A stretch of DNA of 64,000 bases from Deinococcus sp. KSM4-11 (lineage in GTDB: Bacteria; Deinococcota; Deinococci; Deinococcales; Deinococcaceae), in contig NZ_SSNX01000002.1 in NCBI RefSeq assembly GCF_004801415.1, positions 372,001-436,000 on the forward strand. Reading direction: 5' to 3'. The position numbers and the translations under genes were made by a program. The notes beneath the pieces are model-generated. The model worked only from the letters and a program-made list of their open reading frames with translations, was not told the DNA's origin and did not search any database. Positions 29,495 to 38,441 of the stretch are shown here, piece by piece (the stretch's first letter is position 1; every line of letters starts with the position of its first letter).

Positions 29495-30463
29495 CTAGCG
29501 GCGTATCCTTCGACGCAGTGTGTCTGTAAGGGCGGCACGGAAAAATCCCAGCGACCATCCCAGGTAGGTGATTGCTACCACGGCCACCAGGCGCATGGGG
29601 CTGAGGCGGCGGTGCTCATTCCATACCAGGGCTGCTGCAGCGACCAGCACGCAGAGCACAGCAGGCAGAAGCACCGGCACGGCAGGCGTGAGCAGGCACA
29701 CCACCGTAAAGACCAGAGGAACGGCTTGCCGGAGGTGCATTGAACGGGGATGCTTCCGCACGACCGCGTACTTCCATGTGCCGTACCGAAACCGTTGGCG
29801 CCAGAAGGCCAGCAGGGTTTCGCGTGCATGCGCATGGTAGGTGGGAACCGGCAATGAATATACGGCGAATCGAGCCGCAGTGGCGCGGTAATCAAACTCG
29901 AAATCCTCATTTGACAGCAAGCGCTCGTCGTAGCCTCCTATGCGTTCCCACACTTCACGGCGGTAGCAGGACATCACCGTGTGAACGGTACGTACCGGCC
30001 GCGCCTGCCTGTTCCGAGACGGTGTCCCACCGTTGCCGACACGGTGGTTGAGTGTGGCGGCAATGTGCTGGCCTACCCTGGAGTGGCCGTAGTAGGTCAC
30101 CGCCGGCCCGACGACGTCAGCGCCCGTCAAGGCTGCTCCAGCGAGGAGCTCCCGGATGTAAGACGGCTCGATCCGGCAATGTGCATCCAGCCGTACGATG
30201 AACTGTCCAGTCGCGGCGCGCACAGCAAGATTCAGGCCGCTGGGCGTCGAGACACCGGGATTGTCGAGAACCGTCAGAGTGGTGCCGCGCGCCAGGAAGG
30301 CTGCACGATATTCATGGAGTGTCGTGACAGTCCCGTCCGCAGATCGCCCGTCGGCCACAATGATCTCGCTCAGTTCCGGAGCATCCTGAACCAGCAACGA
30401 TTCGAGCACCAGACCGATGGTGCCCGCCTCGTTGCGACATGGAATGACCACTGAAACCATCAT
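29495..30463 (-). CDS. glycosyltransferase family 2, membrane-linked
   Basis: A 322-residue GT-A-fold sugar transferase. N-terminal VSVVIPCRNEAGTIGLVLESLL, LDAHCRIEP as the DxD-type region, the acceptor-side MSCYRREVWERIGGYDERLLSNEDFEFDYR, and two to three hydrophobic segments in the last 100 residues. It resembles ExoA-type transferases of exopolysaccharide synthesis, adding a sugar from a nucleotide donor to the lipid-linked chain on the cytoplasmic face. It overlaps the preceding GT2 gene. Confidence 0.9.
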   Translation of the reverse strand: MMVSVVIPCRNEAGTIGLVLESLLVQDAPELSEIIVADGRSADGTVTTLHEYRAAFLARGTTLTVLDNPGVSTPSGLNLAVRAATGQFIVRLDAHCRIEPSYIRELLAGAALTGADVVGPAVTYYGHSRVGQHIAATLNHRVGNGGTPSRNRQARPVRTVHTVMSCYRREVWERIGGYDERLLSNEDFEFDYRATAARFAVYSLPVPTYHAHARETLLAFWRQRFRYGTWKYAVVRKHPRSMHLRQAVPLVFTVVCLLTPAVPVLLPAVLCVLVAAAALVWNEHRRLSPMRLVAVVAITYLGWSLGFFRAALTDTLRRRIRR

Positions 30464-31233
30464 CGGAACAGCCGTTCCTTCAGGCGATACAGCGCCCGGT
30501 AGCGCCTCAAGGCACCCAGGCGGGTCACGACGGCTTTGCGTATCCTCATCAGCATCAGATCACGTCGGCGGGCGAGCCCGTTGTTGGTCAGAGACTGCAG
30601 TTCCTCGGCAAAGCCCGAATACGAGGTCGAGGTGCCTCCCAGGTAGAAGTTGGAGGTGATGAGGGCAGATTGCTGGGGCAGAAATCCCCGAGAGATCAGC
30701 CGTACCCACAGGTCAAAATCCATTGCGCTACGGTACCTGGCATCGTAGCCGGAGAAGCTGCGGAGCAGGACGGTCTTGAGAATCACGCTGGGATGTACGA
30801 TAAGGCAGCCGCGCATGACCAGCGCATCAACTGGCAGCGTAGTCAGGTCGCGGGTGAACGCGATCTGGCCGTTCTGCATGAAATGAGCGCCAGCGCACAG
30901 CCAGTCGTATTTATCCTGGTTCCATGCCGCAACCATCTGCGCCAGCGCCTCTGGAGACGAGAAGGTGTCGCCAGCATTCAAAAACACGGTGGCTTCGCCT
31001 GTTGCAAGCGCAATACCCTTGTTAAATGCGTCCGCAATCCCATCGTCCTTCTCGACGACCAAAGTGTCGATATCCGGGGTCGCGGCACGCACGGCCGCGG
31101 CGCTGTCGTCCGTAGACACACTGTCAATCACAACCCACTCCAAGTCGGGGTAGGTCTGCGCGCGGACAGACGAATGTGTGCGACCGAAACCGTCCTGGGA
31201 GTTGAAATTAATGGTGATGACGCTGACTTTCAC
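30460..31233 (-). CDS. glycosyltransferase family 2 (WcaA-like)
   Basis: A 257-residue soluble GT2 enzyme. VSVITINFNSQDGFGRTHSSVRAQTYPDLEWVVIDS at the N-terminus, KDDGIADAFNKGIALATGEATVFLNAGDTF with the donor-site Asp residues, and FSGYDARYRSAMDFDLWVRL. GTG 31233 is preceded by a clear GGAGGTCAAGC Shine-Dalgarno lying inside the end of the Wzy-like gene. Its sugar specificity cannot be read; a rhamnosyl acceptor or donor is plausible given rfbBACD. Confidence 0.88.
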   Translation of the reverse strand: MKVSVITINFNSQDGFGRTHSSVRAQTYPDLEWVVIDSVSTDDSAAAVRAATPDIDTLVVEKDDGIADAFNKGIALATGEATVFLNAGDTFSSPEALAQMVAAWNQDKYDWLCAGAHFMQNGQIAFTRDLTTLPVDALVMRGCLIVHPSVILKTVLLRSFSGYDARYRSAMDFDLWVRLISRGFLPQQSALITSNFYLGGTSTSYSGFAEELQSLTNNGLARRRDLMLMRIRKAVVTRLGALRRYRALYRLKERLFR

Positions 31234-32542
31234 GCTTGACCTCCAACAGCAGCACAAGGATGAGAGGGTACGTGATCAGCGCCAGCGAATCCAGAGACAT
31301 AAAATCGATCCCGAGTGGAACAGCCATGAACAGGAGCAGCAGCCGACCGTCCCGGTGACGCCATGTGGTCATGAACAGCACCATGAAGAGTGTCAGGCCG
31401 ATGACACCTGCTTCACTGAGCAGGCGCAGGGGCAGGTTCTTGGCGTTGGCCCGGTCAGCGTAAAGAGGACTGAGCCAGACCTGCACCTCAGGTTGATTGA
31501 GTGCCCACTGGGGCGGGTGCGCCGCAAAATACCGGTGTTGCAGTCCCAATCCTACCCCAGTCCACGGGTGCTCCAGGAAGGTGGTGACCGCACCCTGCCA
31601 AGCCGCGAAGCGCGGGCCCGCGTTCGCAGACGAGAATGCCACCTGAAGGTTTCCCAGTTTGGACACGCTTCCGAGAGCACTCGCAACGTAGGCATTGCCC
31701 GAAGACACATAGCCAACCGTGCCCACCAGGAAAATGGTCAGTAAGATACGGAGCAGATTCATGCGGTAGTGGATATGGCGGAGGAAATACAGGAACAGGC
31801 CGCCTAAGGCACCGACCAGCGCTGCCAGTCCCCCCCTGGAATTGGTGAACAGCAGGGCCAGCACGGCCAGACCCAACAGCGCCACCTCGATCGGCATCCG
31901 CACACGGCCCAGAGTAAAGACACCGTAGCTGCGCCGCACAGCAACCAGCAGAAACAAGAGAATTGGCACCATCAGAACGGTCAGTTGGCTGGCCAGCCAG
32001 GACGGTTCAAAGGCCAGCCCCCGCGCCCGGCCCACCCAGTCTATGGCCGATGCGGAGAACACAGATGTCAGGGCGTTGATCGGCTGCCCGAAACCCAGGA
32101 TATCCGCGACACCCTGCACTACGGCCAGTGCCGCGGACAGTGACAGGCCCACCAGCGCATACCAGAGCGCGCGGCGTGCCCCCAGCACCTGGAAGGCTGT
32201 CTGGAACGCAAAGTAATGCAGGCCGAAAACGACAACGGTCAGCGCAGCGCTCACCAGATCCTGCTGAACAGTCTGACCCTTGAACGTAAAGGCCACTGCC
32301 GGGTCTGGATATTCCAGGGCGAACAGTTGACGAAGGAGCAGGAACGCCAGGAAGGCGACAACGGCCAGCACAGTCCGGGTATGTCGCAGCCTGCGCCCGG
32401 CCATCATAAATGCGAGTACAGACAGCGCTGCGAAGTACAGCGATAGTGGACGTGCGCTGCTGCCCGTCGGCACCAGCGGACTGCTTGTCACGCCAACCGA
32501 GAGGAGCAGCAGGACATAGGGCAGGCGGGTGACATCAATCAC
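31208..32542 (-). CDS. Wzy-like polysaccharide polymerase
   Basis: A 444-residue membrane protein with about eleven hydrophobic segments and the O-antigen ligase/polymerase motif LLFTNSRGGLAALVG, then a large periplasmic loop (ASALGSVSKLGNL to PLYADRANAKN) containing HPWTGVGLGLQHRYF. It probably joins lipid-linked repeat units outside the inner membrane. GTG 32542 is taken as start; it overlaps the acetyltransferase stop by 8 bases. Assignment as polymerase rests on location next to Wzx and WbaP. Confidence 0.83.
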   Translation of the reverse strand: MIDVTRLPYVLLLLSVGVTSSPLVPTGSSARPLSLYFAALSVLAFMMAGRRLRHTRTVLAVVAFLAFLLLRQLFALEYPDPAVAFTFKGQTVQQDLVSAALTVVVFGLHYFAFQTAFQVLGARRALWYALVGLSLSAALAVVQGVADILGFGQPINALTSVFSASAIDWVGRARGLAFEPSWLASQLTVLMVPILLFLLVAVRRSYGVFTLGRVRMPIEVALLGLAVLALLFTNSRGGLAALVGALGGLFLYFLRHIHYRMNLLRILLTIFLVGTVGYVSSGNAYVASALGSVSKLGNLQVAFSSANAGPRFAAWQGAVTTFLEHPWTGVGLGLQHRYFAAHPPQWALNQPEVQVWLSPLYADRANAKNLPLRLLSEAGVIGLTLFMVLFMTTWRHRDGRLLLLFMAVPLGIDFMSLDSLALITYPLILVLLLEVKRESQRHHH

Positions 32543-33197
32543 TTCGGTCACGGTCGAGCAGGTGCTCGAAGCGGTCGTTGTAGACACCGAAATCTGAGTC
32601 CTGCGCTGCAGTCACCAATTCACGCAGTTCCTCCATCGGAAGTGTCCACCACGTCGCGGCACTCACTTCCAGGCGCTGACGGATGAGCCGGGCGGGTACG
32701 CCACCCACCACACTGCCGTCCGGAACGTCAGCGGCGACCACGGCGCCGGCTGCCACAATCACGTTGTTGCCGACATTCACTCCATCGAGGACTACCGCGC
32801 CATACCCGATCCAAGTGTTATGGCCAACGGTGGTCGGCGCATACTCCTCATACAGGGATCGAGAAACGAATGAGAAACCCGCCTGCGCTCGCGGTGAATA
32901 AAAGGCAGGGTGGGACGTAAATAATGCCGACGGATGACGTCCCAACCCACCAATCCGGGCATGCTGTCCGATGCTGCAGTAGCGCCCTAGGCTGGCCTGG
33001 TGGATATGCGTGCCATACGCAACATACGTGCCCAGTCCCACGGACGACTGTGATATGACCACGGCCCCGTAGATGCGGTTGTGCCCCTCCAGCACTGAGT
33101 CCGTCACGCGGCTGCGGAAATCGACCAGGATGCCCCGCCGCCTATTTGAACGGAACAGTCCCAATGAGGCGATGGTTCCCAAGACCCGGCGGATCAC
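32535..33197 (-). CDS. left-handed beta-helix O-acetyltransferase
   Basis: A 220-residue hexapeptide-repeat transferase, CatB/LbH family. Imperfect hexapeptide turns (YVAYGTHIHQASLGRYCSIG, TWIGYGAVVLDGVNVGNNVIVAAGAVV) form the acetyl-CoA binding helix; GRHPSALFTSHPAFY supplies the likely catalytic His. It probably acetylates a sugar in the repeat unit. Start GTG 33197 overlaps the flippase stop as GTGA. An alternative with more N-terminal residues would run back through the flippase gene. Confidence 0.87.
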   Translation of the reverse strand: MIRRVLGTIASLGLFRSNRRRGILVDFRSRVTDSVLEGHNRIYGAVVISQSSVGLGTYVAYGTHIHQASLGRYCSIGQHARIGGLGRHPSALFTSHPAFYSPRAQAGFSFVSRSLYEEYAPTTVGHNTWIGYGAVVLDGVNVGNNVIVAAGAVVAADVPDGSVVGGVPARLIRQRLEVSAATWWTLPMEELRELVTAAQDSDFGVYNDRFEHLLDRDRSD

Positions 33198-34372
33198 ACT
33201 TCTCTCCGTCCGAACAAAAACCACACGATCAGCACAAGGTTGATTGCATGCCCGGAGAGCACCGCGACCGGGTAAGCTGGCGTCAGTCCAGTCCGCAGCA
33301 TGCATGCCCCGACCGCCCACGTGATTGTGGCGCAGACCACGGCATAAGCGAGATACACGCGATACCCCTGTGTCGTTGCCACGAAACTTGCCACCGCCAA
33401 CGCCGGGATTGACATGACATTCGCCAGAGCGAAATATGGAATCAACGCCTCTGAAGCGCTGAATTTACCTGCAAGTAATATAGTATTGAACAACCCAAAT
33501 CCCGCGTATACGACGCCAGTGGCGATCACGGCATAACCAGCCATAATGCTCATAATCCGGCGGACTGTGAGTGCGCTGTTCTGTGCATTGGCTGCAGATA
33601 GCCGAGGCAGAAGTACTCGGCTGACCGGATTGGCGAACATCAGGGGAATCATCATATACGTTTGGGCCATTAAGTCGATACCCCGCTGCTCAGGGCTGAT
33701 GGCTGACAGAACAATGTACGCGAGCAGCAGATCCTTGAGCGCGAAGAGCACGAGCGACACCTGATGTTGAAATCCATTCAATGTCCGCCGCAGCACGCTC
33801 CTCACAGTTACCCAATCAGGGCTTACCCTCAGCATCATTCCGCCGTTGGCCGCGTAGGACAAGGGAATGCTGACGATCCGTGCAAAAACAGCCCACATCA
33901 CGCCGCTGCGGACGTCATGGAATACACCATACACCCCAAAAAACACCACGAAGTACACCAAGACCTGCGTAATCTCTGCCGTTCCGATGGCAACGAAATT
34001 ACCAGACCGTTCGCTCCGAGAAAACCAGCCGAATGAGCCAGAACCACTTAGGAAGAACAACACAATCAGGAGCGAACTGGGCAGATCCTGGTGTGCACTG
34101 TAAAACCCAGCAGCCAGCAGAAGGCCAAAGATCAGGCCTCCCCCAAGGTTGATCAGCCATGCCAGTGCCAGTTCTCCTGGAACCGGCTCGTTCTGAGCGC
34201 CAAGTACCGCCTTACCAAACCCTAGATCGGCCACAATGTACGTCAATCCGAAAACAAAGTTGAACAGCGTGAACGCTGCGAAATCTCTAGCCCCCGAGAC
34301 CCGCCCGATAAAAGTGCTCATCAGGAAAATCAGCAGATAAACGATGATCTGCCTGATGGCAAAAAAAATCAC
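33194..34372 (-). CDS. Wzx-like oligosaccharide flippase
   Basis: A 392-residue polytopic membrane protein of the polysaccharide transport/MOP group, with about eleven to twelve hydrophobic helices; GRVSGARDFAAFTLFNFVFGLTYIVADLGFGKAV at the N-terminus is typical. It should flip the lipid-linked repeat unit for Wzy. It is slightly short for the family (410-480). The start GTG 34372 shares one base with the WbaP stop, and a run of eight T follows from codon 2, so slippage or a different true start should be kept in mind. This segment is visibly richer in AT than the rest of the window. Confidence 0.85.
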   Translation of the reverse strand: MIFFAIRQIIVYLLIFLMSTFIGRVSGARDFAAFTLFNFVFGLTYIVADLGFGKAVLGAQNEPVPGELALAWLINLGGGLIFGLLLAAGFYSAHQDLPSSLLIVLFFLSGSGSFGWFSRSERSGNFVAIGTAEITQVLVYFVVFFGVYGVFHDVRSGVMWAVFARIVSIPLSYAANGGMMLRVSPDWVTVRSVLRRTLNGFQHQVSLVLFALKDLLLAYIVLSAISPEQRGIDLMAQTYMMIPLMFANPVSRVLLPRLSAANAQNSALTVRRIMSIMAGYAVIATGVVYAGFGLFNTILLAGKFSASEALIPYFALANVMSIPALAVASFVATTQGYRVYLAYAVVCATITWAVGACMLRTGLTPAYPVAVLSGHAINLVLIVWFLFGRREV

Positions 34373-35808
34373 TAATACGCGCCCTTACCAAGTAAGACAA
34401 CTCGCACCGTCTGAATCAGGATGATTGTGTCCAGCCATGGAGACCAATTGGTGATGTAGAAGTTATCCATCCCTACCCGCTCAGAATAAGTGGTGTCACT
34501 ACGTCCATTCGCTTGCCAATATCCGGTCATACCGGGGCGTACCTGCTTGTAAGTAGCGTAGATCTCACCATAACGTATGGTTTCTGCTTCTACGATAGGA
34601 CGAGGACCAACTAGACTCATTGAGCCAAGCAGGACATTGGCCAATTGTGGAAGCTCATCCAAACTTGTTTTCCGCAGTAAGGCACCCACGCGCGTAACAC
34701 GTGGATCATCCTTGAGCTTATGTGAGGATTCAAACTCATCACGCAGTGCAGGGCTGCTCGACAACATGCTTTCCAGAATTTCGTCCGCATCATTGTGCAT
34801 ACTTCTGAACTTGAAGCAATCGAAAGGTTGGCCGTGTCGTCCAAGTCGCCGTGCCCGGTAAACCACTGGCCCAGGGCTGTCCAGCCTAATCACTCCTGCG
34901 ATTACGATCAGGAGCGGTAGAAGCAGCACTGCTGCTACCGTGGCGCCCAGGAGGTCTATCATACGTTTGAGCGCTCGCGCCTGATAGGATCCGAGGTTAT
35001 TTCGGATCTCCAAGCTGGCCACGCTGCCGATACTGTGAGGATGCAGCGCCTGATTGGGCACGCCAAACAGGTCTGGTACCACCCATGTGTATGGGAACAC
35101 CGCGTACACACTGTTGACGAGGCGCTGCTGCGTTTCTGCACGCGCACCCGGAATCGAGATAAGTGCCTGCTCCGTCTTTGGCTCCGTGAGGGCCAGATCG
35201 ATAGAGCCAAGAACAGGCACTCCGTGAATGATCTGACCGTGCAACGCTGGATTGTCATCGTAGGCGGCGACTGGAATCAGACCATATGAGCGATGGTTAC
35301 GAAGGTGGCTGATGGCGATGGCGGCCGTCTGCCCTGCCCCAATCACACTGATGCGTCGTCCATAGCGCCCAGCGCGGATCAGGATAGCCCGAACTGCATA
35401 TCGCATCGGCATCGCTATAAGCAACAAGAGTATCCATGCAACCAGAGTACCCGAAGCGCCATCGAAGAATCGCTGGATGGCCAATGCGGAAGCCAGTTGC
35501 ACGCCTACAAGTTGCACCGTACCGATCACATGCAGTCGCAACTCTGTCTGCGGCGCGCGCCCATAACCAGGATACAGTCCCTGATAAGCCCGCCAGATCA
35601 ACCAGAGTCCGCCCCAGACCGCGAGGGCGAGCGGCGAGACTGGCGCGTTCAGACGACCATGCAAGGCGGCCGCGAGGATAAATGCAATCGCCAGGCTCAA
35701 GATGTCACCGGCAATCAGCGCCGCCGCTTGAGGCAGAGCTGACTGAAACCGCGTGCGCTGTTCCTCAGCCGCGTGTCTCCCCTGTTGAGTCGGACTCAGG
35801 ACGCTCAT
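34372..35808 (-). CDS. polyprenyl-phosphate sugar-1-P transferase (WbaP type)
   Basis: A 478-residue initiating enzyme that moves a sugar-1-phosphate onto undecaprenyl phosphate. Four to five N-terminal membrane helices (about 25-135), a Rossmann-like CoA-binding-type region ([20 protein letters not shown]), a further helix ([18 protein letters not shown]) and the catalytic bacterial-sugar-transferase domain with [31 protein letters not shown] and [15 protein letters not shown]. The full arrangement matches WbaP/WcaJ. It lies 3 bases after the Wzz-like gene. Confidence 0.93.
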   Translation of the reverse strand: MSVLSPTQQGRHAAEEQRTRFQSALPQAAALIAGDILSLAIAFILAAALHGRLNAPVSPLALAVWGGLWLIWRAYQGLYPGYGRAPQTELRLHVIGTVQLVGVQLASALAIQRFFDGASGTLVAWILLLLIAMPMRYAVRAILIRAGRYGRRISVIGAGQTAAIAISHLRNHRSYGLIPVAAYDDNPALHGQIIHGVPVLGSIDLALTEPKTEQALISIPGARAETQQRLVNSVYAVFPYTWVVPDLFGVPNQALHPHSIGSVASLEIRNNLGSYQARALKRMIDLLGATVAAVLLLPLLIVIAGVIRLDSPGPVVYRARRLGRHGQPFDCFKFRSMHNDADEILESMLSSSPALRDEFESSHKLKDDPRVTRVGALLRKTSLDELPQLANVLLGSMSLVGPRPIVEAETIRYGEIYATYKQVRPGMTGYWQANGRSDTTYSERVGMDNFYITNWSPWLDTIILIQTVRVVLLGKGAY

Positions 35809-35811
35809 ATG

Positions 35812-37440
35812 TCAGGACTGAGGTCTGGGAAGCAGGCTGGAGCGGAGGACGGGGCGCAAACCGGGTGTGGCAGATTGGGTTGCCTTGTTTATCACGGTTC
35901 CCAGCACGGCAACACCAGCCTGTGACGCACGCCGCAATGCCTGCCGGACGGTCTGGATAGGCGTGGAGCCAGCCTCGACCACGAGCAACAAGTGACCGGT
36001 GTGACGCGCAATATCGAGCGCATCCGCCACATACAGTAGTGGGGGTGCGTCGATCAGCACGAGGTCATAGCCCTCTCCCAGTCCATCTGCAGCCCCAGTA
36101 TCTCCCCCTCGCACCGGCCACCGACCGCCCATTCCAACAGTAACGAGTTGTATTCCTGGCGCCACAGCATTGTCCACGGCCAAGTTCTCGCCAGGAGAAA
36201 CGACGGCACTATGCGTGGAGCCCCGTGCGTAGGCCCAGAGTTGGGCCTGCGTACCGTCTTCCCCACTGGCATCCACGATGAGTACCTTCATCCCGATGGC
36301 CGCAGCCGCGTCAGCCAGGATCGCTACAACACTGCTTGTGCCGGCCCCAGACGTGGCGGACGTCACCACAATGCGCTGATTCTGATGCGCACCTCCAGCC
36401 GCGTTCAGGTTCAGAAGTAAGAAGCCCACCGCTTCCTGCATAGCACTGCCGCGCGCCGCCAATACGATTCCCTGGCTCTCAGTGACCCTCTTCTTCAGCC
36501 GAGGGAACGCGGCCATGGTAGACAGGCCAAGGCTGAGCAGGTCATCTTCATTTCGCACACTGGTATCAAGCGCGGAGCGGACAGCGGCGAGACCACCCAG
36601 TAGCAATACGGACAAGGCAACGGCGATCAGGACATCCCTTACAGGGTGGGGAGCAGCAGCCTTCATGGGAATGACGGCTGGCGCTACCTGGCTAAGCAGA
36701 CCCGTTACCCCTTGCGCTTGTATGGCCGCTTGAACAAGATTTCTCTGTACCTGAGCTCTTGAGGTCAGTAGAACCTGCCGGTTTTCCACAGGAAGTCCGG
36801 GACGTGCCAACTGACGGTTGACCTCCATCAGCTGCTCACGCAGACTCTGCTCAGCACGCCGCACACCACTGAGAGCGCGGCCTTGATCCCAATCCAGCAG
36901 GGCCTGAGCGGCAGTATCCGCCACCACGGCAGCTAAGGGACCTGTAGTAGCAAAGGCATTGACCTTGTAGACACCATTCCCGCTAAAATCTACCCGACTT
37001 GTGACCTTAATTGTGTTGTAACGCTGATTGAGGAGCTCCTCAGTTAACTGGTTCGCAAACGCCTTCCTCTGGGTTTCCGTAACAGTTGGGGCACGGTTCA
37101 ACAGTTCAATGATGTGATTCACAACAACGGGTCCGTGCAATGCGTCTTCAAGCGTACCGTCCGGCAGCGCCACTGGAGCCACGAGTGTGTCTCGCAGGTT
37201 GCCTACCGTGGCTGGCGTGGTTGTGATCAGGTTTGTCGTAGCACTGAATGTTGGGGACAATGTACGCTCATAGAGCCCAACAGCCGCCCCGATCAAAATT
37301 GAACCCCCAAGGATCCAAGGCAGCGCGTGATAGAGACCTTCCCGCAGCCGGCCGAAATCTATTTCAGCCTCATCTTGACTGTCATGAGAACGAAGCTGAC
37401 CCTGCTGGGGCTGGATGTCGTGATTCAGCGTCAGACGCAT
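35812..37440 (-). CDS. Wzz/BY-kinase-like protein with degenerate Walker A
   Basis: A 542-residue chain-length regulator and tyrosine-kinase-like protein. Order: Wzz N-terminal membrane helix (ALPWILGGSILIGAAVGLYE), periplasmic domain (about 60-260), second helix (DVLIAVALSVLLLGGLAAV), then a cytoplasmic ATPase-like domain. The Walker A site reads TSATSGAGTSS, where active BY-kinases have Lys before Ser/Thr; Walker A' is VLIVDAS and Walker B LVLIDAPP. The C-terminal tail has no Tyr cluster. Kinase activity is therefore doubtful. ATG 37440, preceded by GCGAGGCG, is preferred to 37497. First gene of the polysaccharide operon. Confidence 0.88.
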   Translation of the reverse strand: MRLTLNHDIQPQQGQLRSHDSQDEAEIDFGRLREGLYHALPWILGGSILIGAAVGLYERTLSPTFSATTNLITTTPATVGNLRDTLVAPVALPDGTLEDALHGPVVVNHIIELLNRAPTVTETQRKAFANQLTEELLNQRYNTIKVTSRVDFSGNGVYKVNAFATTGPLAAVVADTAAQALLDWDQGRALSGVRRAEQSLREQLMEVNRQLARPGLPVENRQVLLTSRAQVQRNLVQAAIQAQGVTGLLSQVAPAVIPMKAAAPHPVRDVLIAVALSVLLLGGLAAVRSALDTSVRNEDDLLSLGLSTMAAFPRLKKRVTESQGIVLAARGSAMQEAVGFLLLNLNAAGGAHQNQRIVVTSATSGAGTSSVVAILADAAAAIGMKVLIVDASGEDGTQAQLWAYARGSTHSAVVSPGENLAVDNAVAPGIQLVTVGMGGRWPVRGGDTGAADGLGEGYDLVLIDAPPLLYVADALDIARHTGHLLLVVEAGSTPIQTVRQALRRASQAGVAVLGTVINKATQSATPGLRPVLRSSLLPRPQS

Positions 37441-37770
37441 CGCCTCGCAATCACTTCTGTGGTGGCACGTCGGAATGGTGCCTGAAAGACTGCCCATACA
37501 TACCGCAAGGCGCGCCTAAAGATCGTATTCGGAAATGTTGTCGTCACCATGAGGGGCTCCACCTACCAGCAACCATCGCCGCATGTTACGTCCTCGGCCA
37601 TACATTACGGACAGCAGATCAGTTGATGACAATTCCAGCGGCCATGCCGCCACCCCCAGCAGATCATATTTTGGCTGCGCCGAAGCAACCGGGGTGCAAG
37701 AATCAAGATCTCATCAGCTAGATGAGAAATCAGCGCCGAGGCTCACTTCCTCCTGCAGAGGACATGGCCA
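37441..37770. other. upstream region of the polysaccharide operon
   Basis: About 330 bases between the Wzz-like gene and the HU terminator hairpin. It is comparatively AT-rich around 37580-37740 and should hold the promoter for the twelve-gene minus-strand run. No gene is convincing here, and I could not fix a -35/-10 pair. Confidence 0.4.
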
Positions 37771-37798
37771 GGGGGCACGGAGTCTCCCCCGTGCCCCC
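37771..37798 (-). terminator. hairpin after the HU gene
   Basis: GGGGGCACGG (37771-37780) and CCGTGCCCCC (37789-37798) form a perfect 10-bp stem with an 8-base loop, 21 bases beyond the HU stop codon. No U-tract follows on the minus strand. A small TAAAC/GTTTA hairpin also overlaps the stop. Confidence 0.6.
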
Positions 37799-37819
37799 TG
37801 CGTGGCCCTAAACGAAAGT

Positions 37820-38191
37820 TTAGAGCGTGCCCTTGAGGGTGCTTGCGACCTTAAAGGCCACTTTCTTGCCGGCGGGAATCTGGATCTTCTCGCTGGTGCC
37901 GGGACGAACGCCGGTGCGCGCGGCCGTGGCCTTGACGCTCAGGGTACCGAGGCCGGGCAGCCCGACGCTCTGACCGTTCTTCACGGCGCTGACGACAGCG
38001 TCCAGCATGGCGCTGACAGCTTCCTCGCTCTGCTTCTTGGTGAGGCCAGTCTTGTCGGCCACCAGTTCCACGAGCTGGGTCTTGGCCACTTTGGTGCTGG
38101 CAGCTTTCGTCGCGGTTTTCTTCGCGGCGGGCTTGGCAGCAGCTTTAGCGGCAGGCTTCTTGGCGGGGGCCTTCGATGACTTTTTGGTCAT
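37820..38191 (-). CDS. hup: HU DNA-binding protein with basic N-terminal tail
   Basis: A 123-residue nucleoid protein that binds and bends DNA. The first 30 or so residues are a Lys/Ala/Pro-rich tail ([19 protein letters not shown]), as in Deinococcus HU. The standard HU domain follows ([66 protein letters not shown]). An ATG at 38203 would add MLLT; ATG 38191 (MTKK) is chosen by family habit, though neither start has a strong Shine-Dalgarno. The upstream 38275-38300 stretch is AT-rich. In this genus HU may be carried on a secondary replicon, which fits the setting. Confidence 0.95.
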   Translation of the reverse strand: MTKKSSKAPAKKPAAKAAAKPAAKKTATKAASTKVAKTQLVELVADKTGLTKKQSEEAVSAMLDAVVSAVKNGQSVGLPGLGTLSVKATAARTGVRPGTSEKIQIPAGKKVAFKVASTLKGTL

Positions 38192-38441
38192 GGTGAGCAG
38201 CATGACATATCTCAGGCGGCTTGGGAAGGGGGGTTTCTGTTAAGAACGCCCTCCAGCACGGAGATCCCTGCCGAGAATTAAAATATTTGTCGACCAGGAC
38301 GCCATTATTGAATGCTCGGCTGTGTGTGGCCCCGTGCAGGAGGGCGACTTCCGGAACACTAGAGTGGCGCACGGTAGACTGCAGGTACTACACAGTCACA
38401 GGGGGGATCACCACCCCACACCATCCCCATGGAGGATTCAG

